Shown here: piece after piece, positions 53,103 through 60,947 of the stretch
How the letters are laid out: each line of letters begins with the position of its first letter
How positions within the stretch are numbered: position 1 is the stretch's first letter
NCBI GenBank assembly: GCA_965219925.1
Contig: OZ244795.1
Location: forward strand, 3,038,001 to 3,102,000
Direction of reading: 5' to 3'
Source: Bin87 sp965219925
GTDB taxonomy: Bacteria > Chloroflexota > Dehalococcoidia > Lucifugimonadales > UBA3495
DNA length: 64,000 nt
Position numbers and translations under genes: made by a program
Notes under the pieces: model-generated
The model's input: only the letters and a program-made list of their open reading frames with translations
Databases searched by the model: none
Told to the model about the DNA's origin: nothing

Positions 53103-54389
53103 ATGCCGGCTTACGCCATAATCGGGGGTCAGTGGGGAGACGAAGGCAAGGGGAAGGTCATTGATTACCTTGCCGGCCAATCCGATTGCGTCGTTCGCTA
53201 CGCGGGCGGAAACAACGCCGGCCACACCGTAGTAAACGAACGCGGCGTGTTCCAGCTGCACCTGGTCCCTTCGGGCATTTGTTGGCCCGGCGTCATCGGC
53301 ATTATAGGCAACGGAGTTGTCATCAACCCGGATGTTCTCTTGGGCGAAATGGCCAACCTTCGCGAACAGGGCGTCGACACCGAGCGCCTGTTCATCAGCG
53401 ACCGCGCCCACGTCATCATGCCCTACCACATCGTCTTGGACGCCCTGCAGGAACAGGCTCGGGGCAGCGGCGCAATTGGAACCACCAGGCAGGGTATCGG
53501 CCCGGCTTACGTGGACAAGGTCTCTCGCGACGGTATCCGGGTCGGAGACCTGCTCGACCCCAAAAATCTGCCCGACCGGGTCGCCACCGCCGTCAAGATG
53601 AAAAACCGGGTAATCACTGGCGTTTATGACGGCGAACCCATGGACGTCGACACCGTAATCGCTCTGTGCCAGCGGTGGGCCGAGGCGTTGGGTCCCTTCG
53701 TCAGACCCACCGAACAGATGGTTCAGGATCTCCTCGCCCGGGATAAACGCGTGTTGCTGGAAGGCGCCCAGGGAACATTGATCGATATAGACCACGGTTC
53801 GTATCCTTACGTCACCTCATCCTCTCCCTCCATCGGCGGCGCCATCACCGGGCTGGGGATCAACCCCCAGGCCATCAAGGGCGTGGTTGGCGTGTTCAAG
53901 GCATACTCAACCAGGGTCGGCGAAGGCCCCATGCCCACTGAAATGCTCGACCAAGCCGGCAGCGAACTGCGTGAGAAGGCACACGAGTACGGAACCACCA
54001 CCGGCCGGCCCCGTCGGGTGGGCTGGTTCGACGCCGTGGCTGCCAAATACAGCCGCGAGATCAACGGGTTCACTGGTATCGTCCTGACTCGCCTCGACAT
54101 CCTGGACGGCATGGATTCCGTCAAAATCTGTGTGGGCTACCGCTCCGATGGACAGATTATAGACCGTTTCCCGGCCAATACCGCGCTGCTGCAACGTTGC
54201 GAACCCATCTACGAAAAGATGCCCGGATGGGATGATCCCACCGCCAGCACTACCCACACCAGTCAATTGCCGGCCAAGGCGCTGGCTTACGTTCGCCGCA
54301 TCGAGGAGCTGGTGGGCAGTAATGCTCAAATCATCTCCACCGGGCCCAGTCGCAACGAAACAATCGCTATCGATCCAGTTATCCATTAG
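53103..54389 (+). CDS. purA: Adenylosuccinate synthetase
   Basis: 428 residues from the ATG at 53103 (GGGAG 9 bases upstream). The GTP-binding start is IIGGQWGDEGKGKVIDYLAG, followed by NNAGHTVV, the IMP-site region TTRQGIGPAYVDKVSRDGIR, GAQGTLIDIDHGSYPYVTSS and GRPRRVGWFD. It joins IMP and aspartate in AMP synthesis. All catalytic residues are present (Asp and His in WGDEGKGK and AGHT). The frame is open further upstream but the extra sequence has no family match. Confidence 0.97.
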   Translation: MPAYAIIGGQWGDEGKGKVIDYLAGQSDCVVRYAGGNNAGHTVVNERGVFQLHLVPSGICWPGVIGIIGNGVVINPDVLLGEMANLREQGVDTERLFISDRAHVIMPYHIVLDALQEQARGSGAIGTTRQGIGPAYVDKVSRDGIRVGDLLDPKNLPDRVATAVKMKNRVITGVYDGEPMDVDTVIALCQRWAEALGPFVRPTEQMVQDLLARDKRVLLEGAQGTLIDIDHGSYPYVTSSSPSIGGAITGLGINPQAIKGVVGVFKAYSTRVGEGPMPTEMLDQAGSELREKAHEYGTTTGRPRRVGWFDAVAAKYSREINGFTGIVLTRLDILDGMDSVKICVGYRSDGQIIDRFPANTALLQRCEPIYEKMPGWDDPTASTTHTSQLPAKALAYVRRIEELVGSNAQIISTGPSRNETIAIDPVIH

Positions 54390-54433
54390 GCGTATCCGCG
54401 CCTGTATTTCTTCTACCGGCAGGAATGACGGCC

Positions 54434-54664
54434 ATGCAACAGCAAGCTAGAAAATTCGGTATCTACTACAACGCCGCGGAAAATCAGGTCGTGCGGATCA
54501 ACTCCCCGTACTGGTTCCCTCCCGAACCCGATTGGCAGATGGTCACTAACGAAGTGAACGCAACGCTGCTGGAGATCAGGCAAATGATCGTGGATCAGGG
54601 TTTGTCGGGCGATGCCGGTTCAGCGGCCTGGACCACATTGCCGCTCCTGGAAGAAGACGCTTAG
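54434..54664 (+). CDS. Small conserved-looking protein of unknown function
   Basis: 76 residues. AGGA lies 9 bases before the ATG at 54434; an earlier ATG at 54425 is too close to it. The sequence ARKFGIYYNAAENQVVRINS and the acidic helix MVTNEVNATLLEIRQMIVD suggest a small globular protein, but I recognise no family. It follows purA by 44 bases on the same strand and precedes the membrane-protein gene by 38, so it may be part of a purA operon. Confidence 0.65.
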   Translation: MQQQARKFGIYYNAAENQVVRINSPYWFPPEPDWQMVTNEVNATLLEIRQMIVDQGLSGDAGSAAWTTLPLLEEDA

Positions 54665-54702
54665 TCTCCCCGCCGCCTGGTACGCCGGATAATCCGGCAT
54701 CC

Positions 54703-55338
54703 ATGCCATCTGACCCATCCGAAGACCCGGCCGGCCCCAGCGACTCCGGCCAACAGATAGTCCGCCCGCCCCGTATATTAGGGTTGCCGCCGGCCGCTTC
54801 ACCGGAACAGGCTCGCAGCTGGATTCGCTGGGCCTGGATCGCCGCCTTGGTGTTTTGCGTGTGGCAAACCTGGTGGGTAATCATCGGATTGGTCACCGTC
54901 ATCGCCTCACCCGGACTGGCCAACCTCGAAAGCGCAAACGCCGCCGAGAATGGGCCCACCATTCCAGGCGACCAACCCCAGGCCGTCATCCCGGCCCCGG
55001 GTGTCGGTGTCCCTGACCCTGCCACCCCAGACACCGTAACCCCTGACGTTGGGCCGCTGATACTGGCGGCCATTGAAGCCATTATCATCGGAGGGCTTGC
55101 TTTGGGCGTAAGGCAGTCGTTTCGACCGGCGGCCATCCTCCTGGCCGGCGGATTCTTTGCATCGCGCATCGCCGGCATCGCCATCGGTCTGATTTCGGTG
55201 AACGATGTTCGTGACGCGCTTTGGCTGTTCATTTTCGGCGTACTGCTCTTTTTCTTCGTTCGAGGCGTTCAGGGAACTTTCAGCTTCCACTGGTACACGC
55301 ACCTCCGCTTCCCGGTGTCCCCGAGAGAAAGGCCATAA
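54703..55338 (+). CDS. Membrane protein of unknown function
   Basis: 211 residues. Hydrophobic segments lie at about 41-68 (WIRWAWIAALVFCVWQTWWV), 117-134, 141-163 and 171-190 (ALWLFIFGVLLFFFVRG). Between the first and second is a Pro-rich loop with DPATPDTVTPD. The N-terminus is Ser/Pro-rich and likely cytoplasmic. No family is recognised. It is the last gene of a possible purA operon, followed by a repeat and a terminator. Confidence 0.7.
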   Translation: MPSDPSEDPAGPSDSGQQIVRPPRILGLPPAASPEQARSWIRWAWIAALVFCVWQTWWVIIGLVTVIASPGLANLESANAAENGPTIPGDQPQAVIPAPGVGVPDPATPDTVTPDVGPLILAAIEAIIIGGLALGVRQSFRPAAILLAGGFFASRIAGIAIGLISVNDVRDALWLFIFGVLLFFFVRGVQGTFSFHWYTHLRFPVSPRERP

Positions 55339-55368
55339 GCGCAAAAATCAATGCCCCCGCATGGCAAG

Positions 55369-55512
55369 CAGGGCCATTCCAAAGTTGTGGGAATTAACCA
55401 CCCGCTGTTGTGGGAATTAACCACCCGCTCGTCCTGAGCCTGTCGAAGGACGGTCTTCTATGGTTCGACGATCTCACCATGAGCGGGGGTCAAGGGACTT
55501 TGGAAAGACCCT
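55369..55512. repeat. Complete O5 shell around core B
   Basis: CAGGGCCATTCCAAAGTTGT opens at 55369 and ACTTTGGAAAGACCCT closes at 55512, a full O5 shell. Inside is core B (CCGCTCGTCCTGAGCCTGTC with GGTTCGACGATCTCACCATG). A 23-base unit containing GGGAATTAACCACCCGCT is doubled on the left. Confidence 0.87.
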
Positions 55513-55521
55513 CATGGAAAG

Positions 55522-55555
55522 GGCCCACCCGCGATAGTCGCGGGCGGGCCTTTTT
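55522..55555. terminator. Intrinsic terminator between convergent genes
   Basis: GGCCCACCCGCGA pairs with TCGCGGGCGGGCC (one A-C mismatch, 3-4 base loop), followed by TTTTT on the plus strand. It serves the purA-side genes and, with a weaker tail, the minus-strand luciferase-like gene. Confidence 0.8.
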
Positions 55556-55587
55556 CCCATCCTGAGCGCCCTGGCAACCGTCAGGAA

Positions 55588-56742
55588 CTACTCGTCCGAG
55601 AAGGCCGGCATCACGTCAGAGGCAAAGCGGGACAACTGGTCCTTGAACACTTCGCGGGGCATTCCCATTACCGACCCCAGGTTGATTCGCTCAACTCCGG
55701 GATATTTGGCTTCGGCGCTTTTTAGATGATTGATCACATCATCCGCAGAACCGCACAGCCACGTCCCGCTTTCGACTGCCCCTTCCAGGCTGGGCAACTC
55801 GACGCCGCGACGCAGCCGGGCATCGGCAACCGCGTTTATCTGTTCCGGTTCCAGGCGCATCAACCCCAGCGGAGCCGCAAATTTCATCGCCTCTTCAAAA
55901 TACGGTCGAGCCTGTTCGATGGCCTTTTCCCGGTTCTCCGCAATGAAGAACCGATAACCCAGCGCTATGTCTTCGCCCAACGCCAGTTCCCGGCCGTGAT
56001 TGGCGGCGGCTTGCTGATACATCTCCAGCCGTTCCGCCAATGCGGGTTCGGGCGTATTGGCCACCATCGCCTTGATTCCCACCCGACCCATGAAATCCAC
56101 GCCCTTGGGATTGCCCGACACCAACGGCTGCCAGATGTCCACCGGCTGGCTCACCGGGCGCGGCACCAGGCTCAGCTTTTCCAGCGTGTACCCGCGATAC
56201 GGAACCGGAGCCGGGATGGTGTAATGCTTTCCCTGGTGCGAGAAAGAGTCCTGGCTGAACGCCTTAACCATCACCTCAACCTGCTCCTCGAACAACTCGC
56301 GGTTCGCATCTCCGTCAAACATCGGCGACCCGAATGTTTCAACCTCTCGCGAATGATATCCGCGTCCCACACCGAACACGATGCGACCGCCCGACAGGAT
56401 ATCGGCCATGGCGAAATCTTCCGCCAGCCGCAGCGGATGCCACATCGGAGTGATGTTGAACCCGCATCCGAATTTCAATCGCTGAGTGTTGCAGGCCAAA
56501 TATAACCCCAGCATCAACAGATTCGGGATGCACTCGTATCCTTCGGGCTGAAAATGGTGTTCAGCCATCCAGAACTCGTCATATCCGTTGGCTTCCAGAT
56601 GGCGCGAAAAATCCAGCGCCCAATCGAATGCCTCCGCCAGTTGCTCATTGGGATACCAACGGTCATTCGCCGGAGTGCCGTCCAGCCCCAATTGGTCATC
56701 TACCACATGCCCGGCGTATGACGCGCTAAAACTCTTGAACAT
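55588..56742 (-). CDS. LLM class flavin-dependent oxidoreductase
   Basis: 384 residues, the third luciferase-like protein of the window. EFWMAEHHFQPEGYECIPNLLM, FGCGFNITPMWHPLRLAEDFAM and SGGRIVFGVGRGYHSREVETFG are typical of the alkanal monooxygenase-like group. An AAGGAAG ribosome site precedes the ATG. It would use reduced FMN and O2 to oxidise a small substrate, perhaps a ketone or aldehyde; the partner reductase is not in the window. It lies downstream of the two SDR genes on the same strand but is separated from them by a 290-base gap with a composite repeat. Confidence 0.88.
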   Translation of the reverse strand: MFKSFSASYAGHVVDDQLGLDGTPANDRWYPNEQLAEAFDWALDFSRHLEANGYDEFWMAEHHFQPEGYECIPNLLMLGLYLACNTQRLKFGCGFNITPMWHPLRLAEDFAMADILSGGRIVFGVGRGYHSREVETFGSPMFDGDANRELFEEQVEVMVKAFSQDSFSHQGKHYTIPAPVPYRGYTLEKLSLVPRPVSQPVDIWQPLVSGNPKGVDFMGRVGIKAMVANTPEPALAERLEMYQQAAANHGRELALGEDIALGYRFFIAENREKAIEQARPYFEEAMKFAAPLGLMRLEPEQINAVADARLRRGVELPSLEGAVESGTWLCGSADDVINHLKSAEAKYPGVERINLGSVMGMPREVFKDQLSRFASDVMPAFSDE

Positions 56743-56767
56743 TTACTCACTTCCTTAAATCGTCGAT

Positions 56768-56948
56768 GGATTCCGAGAAAATTGCGAAATTACTGTCCCT
56801 GCCTACTGTCATTGCGAGGAGCATAGCCGCTCATGGTGAGCCTGTCGAACCACGTGGCAATCCCGTGGGAGCAACGGCGACGGTTTCAGCAACGAGATTG
56901 CCACGCTACACTCGCAATGACAAGTTTCGCAATTTTCTCACGGATTCC
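56768..56948. repeat. Composite repeat: O3 shell around chimeric core A/B, copy 1
   Basis: GGATTCCGAGAAAATTGCGA opens and TCGCAATTTTCTCACGGATT closes. The inside is core A with a B half-arm (CCGCTCATGGTGAGCCTGTC) in its left arm. It lies between the luciferase-like gene and the SDR pair. Confidence 0.87.
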
Positions 56949-57031
56949 GGGGATTGTTGACAGCAATTGGCAACCGGCCCGTAGTAGGCCAGCCCAGTGG
57001 CTAGGCCGTTGTAGCAGCGCACACCCGGAAG

Positions 57032-57943
57032 TCAGGCGGTGGGGGGCGGGACCGGCGCCGGGTTGTAGAGCTCGATGCCGATAGTGGAGGGAAAAACCGC
57101 CGCCAGTTCATCCACCGACCACCGACTGTCCTTCTGGATAGTCTTGATGGGCGCCGGTTCGTTGAGCAGCGTCACCAACCCGCCCGTAACGTGGAAAACA
57201 TGCCCGTTCACGTGGGCAGCCTCGTCCGAGGCCAGCCAGGTAACCATTGGAGCCACGTCTTCCGCCTCGCCGCGCAGTCCCCCGCCGGCCGCAATACCCC
57301 GCGCCGAGCGCAACTCTCGGGCTTCGTCCGGTACGCTGGTGGTCATGCGCGTGCTCGCCGATGGAGAGATGGAGTTGGCCGTCACCCCGTAGCGGCCCAG
57401 GTCCCGGGCGCACACCCGCGTGAACCCGGCGATGCCATCTTTGGCCGCGCCGTAGTTGGCCTGCCCGCTGTTGCCATAAAGCCCGGAAGTACTGCTGAAG
57501 GTGATAATCCGACCTGACCGCTGTTGTCGAAACAGTATGCTGGCATTTTTCACGACGGTGAACGTGCCCTTGAGGTGGACAGCAATAACATCGTCCCATT
57601 CCTCCTCGGACATGTTGAACACCATCCGGTCGCGCAGGATGCCGGCAACCGTAACTACAATGTCCAGCTTGCCGAAATTATCCATCGCAGTTTGTACGAT
57701 ATTTTCTCCGCCGGTCATAGTCGCCACCGATTCGGTGCAGGCCACCGCTGTCCCGCCGGCTTCGCCAATTTCGTTTACCACCTGCTGGGCTACGGAAATG
57801 TCGGCTCCCGTTCCATCCACGTTCACGCCCAGGTCGCACACCACCACGCTGGCGCCCTCAGCGGCCATCAGCTTCGCCACTCCCCGCCCGATGCCTCGGC
57901 CCGCTCCGGTTACGATTGCTACCTTGTTTTCCAGTAATGACAT
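57032..57943 (-). CDS. Short-chain dehydrogenase/reductase (MFE-2-like), paralogue 1
   Basis: 303 residues. The cofactor motif is VTGAGRGIGRGVAKLM at 11-26. The active site shows the catalytic Ser in ITFSSTSGLYGN and YGAAKDGIAGF (YxxxK). Asp in VVVCDLGVNVDGTG supports NAD use. The long C-terminal part and the loop after beta-2 resemble the dehydrogenase domain of multifunctional enzyme 2, which oxidises (3R)-hydroxyacyl-CoA. It is clearly related to the next gene, from which it is separated by 65 bases. AAGGA precedes the ATG. The substrate is inferred only. Confidence 0.87.
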   Translation of the reverse strand: MSLLENKVAIVTGAGRGIGRGVAKLMAAEGASVVVCDLGVNVDGTGADISVAQQVVNEIGEAGGTAVACTESVATMTGGENIVQTAMDNFGKLDIVVTVAGILRDRMVFNMSEEEWDDVIAVHLKGTFTVVKNASILFRQQRSGRIITFSSTSGLYGNSGQANYGAAKDGIAGFTRVCARDLGRYGVTANSISPSASTRMTTSVPDEARELRSARGIAAGGGLRGEAEDVAPMVTWLASDEAAHVNGHVFHVTGGLVTLLNEPAPIKTIQKDSRWSVDELAAVFPSTIGIELYNPAPVPPPTA

Positions 57944-58008
57944 TGCTCAGTCCTTATCGTGCGTTGCTATCGTACGTTGCTGCGTCCATGCTGCTGGCCC
58001 AAACGTTC

Positions 58009-58941
58009 TCAGGATGCCGCCGGCGCCGGATTCTCGATGCCCGCCGTCAGATAGTTGCGAGCCCTTGACGACAGATCATCCATGTCCCAATGACCGGATT
58101 CCGTCCAGATGGCTCGTTCCGGCCGCGGCTGCGACATCAAGGTCACCGTATCGCCGTACACCAGGAAGGTTTGGCCGTTGACGTTACTGGCGTAGTCCGA
58201 TGCCAGGTAGCACACGAACGGTGCGACCCCATCGGGGTCCAGATTGTTGATGTTGCCCTCTGCAGTATCTGATCCGGATAGCGACGCCACTCCGCCGCGC
58301 GCCCGGATCTCCGCAGCCGAGTCGGGTATGGATCCAATCATGCGGGTAGTGGCGCGTGGCGCGATGGAGTTGGCGGTAACACCGTAACGTCCCATGTCCT
58401 TGGCCACCACCTTGGTGAAACCGGCAATCCCGCTTTTGGCCGCGCCATAATTCGACTGCCCGCTGTTCCCAACCAGGCCGGACTCGCTGGTAAACGTAAT
58501 CACCCGACCCGAACGTTGCTGCCGGAACAGGATGCAGGCGTGCTTGACCACGGTGAAAGTACCCTTCAGATGGACGGCTATCACATCATCCCATTCCTGT
58601 TCGGACATGTTGAATACCATGCGGTCCCGCAGAATGCCGGCGCAGGTTACTACAATATCCAGACGCCCGAAGTTGTCGATCGCCGTCTGAACAATCTTCT
58701 CTCCACCCGACATCGTGGCTACCGACTCCGCGCACGCTACCGCCGTTCCTCCCGCGTCCCTGATCTCGCTGACCACCAAGTCTGCAATCGACTGGTCGAA
58801 CCCCGACCCGTCCACGTTGACCCCCGGATCGACCACCACCACTTTCGCGCCTTCTTCCGCCATCAGCATAGCGATGCCCCGACCCACGCCTCGGCCCGAG
58901 CCCGTGACTATCGCTACCTTACCTTCCAGGTTGTTGGGCAT
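58009..58941 (-). CDS. Short-chain dehydrogenase/reductase (MFE-2-like), paralogue 2
   Basis: 310 residues. VTGSGRGVGRGIAMLMAEEG binds the cofactor, ITFTSESGLVGNSGQSNYGAAKSG carries Ser and YxxxK, and VVVVDPGVNVDGSGFDQ follows beta-2. More than half of the positions match paralogue 1, so the two arose by tandem duplication. It is the upstream gene of the pair. It may differ from its partner in chain length or stereochemistry; this cannot be read from the sequence. Two copies of the O3 repeat flank the pair. Confidence 0.87.
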   Translation of the reverse strand: MPNNLEGKVAIVTGSGRGVGRGIAMLMAEEGAKVVVVDPGVNVDGSGFDQSIADLVVSEIRDAGGTAVACAESVATMSGGEKIVQTAIDNFGRLDIVVTCAGILRDRMVFNMSEQEWDDVIAVHLKGTFTVVKHACILFRQQRSGRVITFTSESGLVGNSGQSNYGAAKSGIAGFTKVVAKDMGRYGVTANSIAPRATTRMIGSIPDSAAEIRARGGVASLSGSDTAEGNINNLDPDGVAPFVCYLASDYASNVNGQTFLVYGDTVTLMSQPRPERAIWTESGHWDMDDLSSRARNYLTAGIENPAPAAS

Positions 58942-58966
58942 AGTTAATTCGTCCTCTCAATTGTTC

Positions 58967-59148
58967 GGTATCTGAGAAAATTGCGAAACTCCAGTCCCTG
59001 CCTTCTGTCATTGCGAGGAGCGTAGCCGCTCATGGTGAGCCTGTCGAACCACGTGGCAATCCCGTTGAAACAACGGCGGCGGTTTCAGCGACGAGATTGC
59101 CGCGCTGCGCTCGCAATGACAAGTTTCGCAATTTTCTCAGTATCTAGG
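58967..59148. repeat. Composite repeat: O3 shell around chimeric core A/B, copy 2
   Basis: GGTATCTGAGAAAATTGCGA opens and TCGCAATTTTCTCAGTATCT closes. The content is the same chimeric core as copy 1 and has the same orientation. Confidence 0.87.
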
Positions 59149-59151
59149 GTG

Positions 59152-59280
59152 TGTTGACAAATACCGTCATTCTCGCGAAAGCGGGAATCCAATGACCGCA
59201 GCCGTTAATCACGGTTCTGATTCTTTCATCATACTTTCTCCGGATTCCCGCTTTCGCGGGAATGACTGGACAGATCAACA
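59152..59280. repeat. Composite repeat: O6 shell around core C, divergent
   Basis: TGTTGACAAA opens and a weaker CAGATCAACA closes. Core C arms are GTCATTCTCGCGAAAGCGGG and CCCGCTTTCGCGGGAATGAC. Confidence 0.8.
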
Positions 59281-59294
59281 CTGCCTGGCAACGA

Positions 59295-59729
59295 TTAATC
59301 GCCGCGGCTTGGCAGCGCAACCGTCGCCGTGCCCGGCGTGGTCTGCTGACCCTGCGGGTTCTCCAGCCAGATAGTGCAGTCAACCAGGTTTTGATTGCCT
59401 TCCTGGTACACCCGACTCACGTGCCCTTTCGCCGTAATCGGTTCGCCCGGGTAATCCATGCCGCGATACTGGCAGGTCAGTCGGCGTAAAACCGCGTCCG
59501 GGCCGGCCCAGTTGGTGATAAACGACCCCAGCATCGCATTTTTCAAAGCGCCGTGCAGTATCACGCCGTTCAGGCCCGTGGACTCAGCAAAATCCTTGTC
59601 ATAGTGTATTTCGTAAAAATCCCCGGAGGCGCCAGCATATTGCACCAGTTGGCGCGTCGTCGGTTCGCGCACCTCGGCGGGCAACTCCATGCCTTCGGAT
59701 ACGTCCTCGAAATATACCTGGTCACCCAT
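59295..59729 (-). CDS. MaoC-like (R)-specific hydratase domain protein, catalytic subunit
   Basis: 144 residues, a single hot-dog fold. The hydratase 2 motif appears as YAGASGDFYEIHYDKDFAEST, with the catalytic Asp and His of the family, followed by GVILHGALKNAMLG. It hydrates trans-2-enoyl-CoA to (3R)-hydroxyacyl-CoA. A G-rich ribosome site (GGGGG) lies upstream. It is separated from the next hot-dog gene by 48 bases. Together they look like the two halves of a heterodimeric dehydratase, as in HadAB of mycobacteria. Confidence 0.87.
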   Translation of the reverse strand: MGDQVYFEDVSEGMELPAEVREPTTRQLVQYAGASGDFYEIHYDKDFAESTGLNGVILHGALKNAMLGSFITNWAGPDAVLRRLTCQYRGMDYPGEPITAKGHVSRVYQEGNQNLVDCTIWLENPQGQQTTPGTATVALPSRGD

Positions 59730-59777
59730 GATTTCCCCCTGGCCGCAACGCAGTTGATATACTGTAAAGTGCCGCCG

Positions 59778-60224
59778 TCAGTAACGAATGGAAGTGCTGG
59801 TCTGTGTGGCCACGATGGCGTCCGCCTGATTTCTGTACGTAATCTTGATCGTAGAAATCAGCATCTGCCCGATGCTGCCGGTGCGTTCACGCATATCTTC
59901 AATGCGTCCTACTGCGGTAATCGTATCTCCCGCACGAACTGGTTCAAAATACTCCCAATCGCTTCCACCATCCAGCAGGCGGGTAAACGGCACATCGAAC
60001 GGCACCACGGGACGCACGTCGCGGATCGCCCGCAGGAAGGTGGGCGGCGCCACCACCCCGCCGGACTGTGGCGTGCCGGCGGTGTATGCCGGATTGTCGT
60101 CGCCAATTGCCTCCGCAAATCGGGCCACGTGTCCCCGCTCAACCTCCAGCGTCGTGGGTTCACTCTCTACCCCGATGACTTGGGATCGCATTTCATCCGT
60201 CAATGTAAAGGTGTTCGTCGACAA
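59778..60224 (-). CDS. MaoC N-terminal (FAS1-like) dehydratase subunit
   Basis: 148 residues of the MaoC_dehydrat_N family (PF13452): VERGHVARFAEAIGDDNPAY, SGGVVAPPTFLRAI and WEYFEPVRAGDTITAVGRIEDM. It lacks the catalytic Asp-His pair, as expected for the structural half. It should pair with the gene at 59295. The start is a TTG at 60224, with AAGGAG about 10 bases upstream. It is the first gene of the minus-strand acyl-chain group. Confidence 0.87.
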   Translation of the reverse strand: MSTNTFTLTDEMRSQVIGVESEPTTLEVERGHVARFAEAIGDDNPAYTAGTPQSGGVVAPPTFLRAIRDVRPVVPFDVPFTRLLDGGSDWEYFEPVRAGDTITAVGRIEDMRERTGSIGQMLISTIKITYRNQADAIVATQTSTSIRY

Positions 60225-60343
60225 CTGACAGTTCTCCTTACAACGCGCCGATTGAGGGCAAACCCCAGGCGGTCACCCGCATCTAACGGGGTAAAATTAT
60301 GTTACGGGCACCGCCCGGTGTCAAGGAAACCAACCCCTCACAC

Positions 60344-60498
60344 CAGGGCCTTTCGGTTTTACAAGAAATCCCCTCTCCCTTGATGGGAGAGGGTTAGGGT
60401 GAGGGTGAAGGTGTGAGATAGGGAACTATCCTGCGGCAGACTATACCCCTCACCCCAGCCCTCTCCCACAAGGGGAGAGGGAGAATCGAAAGACCCTG
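60344..60498. repeat. Composite repeat: O1 shell around two D cores
   Basis: CAGGGCCTTTCGGTTTTACA opens and GAATCGAAAGACCCTG closes. Inside are CCCTCTCCCTTGATGGGAGA and, 75 bases later, CCCTCTCCCACAAGGGGAGA. A lone O1 half (CAGGGTCATTCGATTA) follows at 60511. Confidence 0.82.
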
Positions 60499-60534
60499 CT
60501 CCTCACACCAGGGTCATTCGATTATCGCCAATCC

Positions 60535-60666
60535 CTGCCGTCATTCCCGCACCTCAAACCGTCATTCCCGCTTTCGCGGGAATCCAGTGACCAAAATCAG
60601 TAGTTTCATTGCGAAAATCCAGCAGATTTCAAGCTCTGGACTCCGGCCTTCGCCGGAGTGACGTGA
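60535..60666. repeat. Core C copy with degenerate partner arm
   Basis: Two left units (GTCATTCCCGCACCTCAAAC and GTCATTCCCGCTTTCGCGGG) and a related far arm (CTCCGGCCTTCGCCGGAGTG) that has drifted. No clear shell is seen. Confidence 0.65.
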
Positions 60667-60698
60667 CTGCAATTTCATATGCGATTGCCCTGCCCCTC

Positions 60699-60883
60699 AC
60701 GCGTACCCACTTCGTCAAACCAAACTGGCCTACTGTCATTGCCAGGAGCGCAGCCGCTCCTGGTGAGCCTGTCGAACCACGTGGCAATCTCGTTAAGGTT
60801 AAACACACATCGCCAAACCACCATTGCTACGCCGACGAGATTGCCACCCCCGTATCAAGTACGGGGTCGCAATGACAGATTAA
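60699..60883. repeat. Composite repeat: O2 shell, chimeric core A/B
   Basis: CTCACGCGTACCCACTTCGT and AACCAAACTGGCCTAC form the O2 left flank. The left arm of A carries a B half (CCGCTCCTGGTGAGCCTGTC). The right arm is GAGATTGCCACCCCCGTATC and GGGGTCGCAATGACA, as at 33715. It lies upstream of the zincin-like gene. Confidence 0.82.
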
Positions 60884-60947
60884 AGTCGGAAACCCTGTCA
60901 GTCGGCGCTCTGCACTCCCCCACGGCCCGAGGCGCAACCAACCGCTC

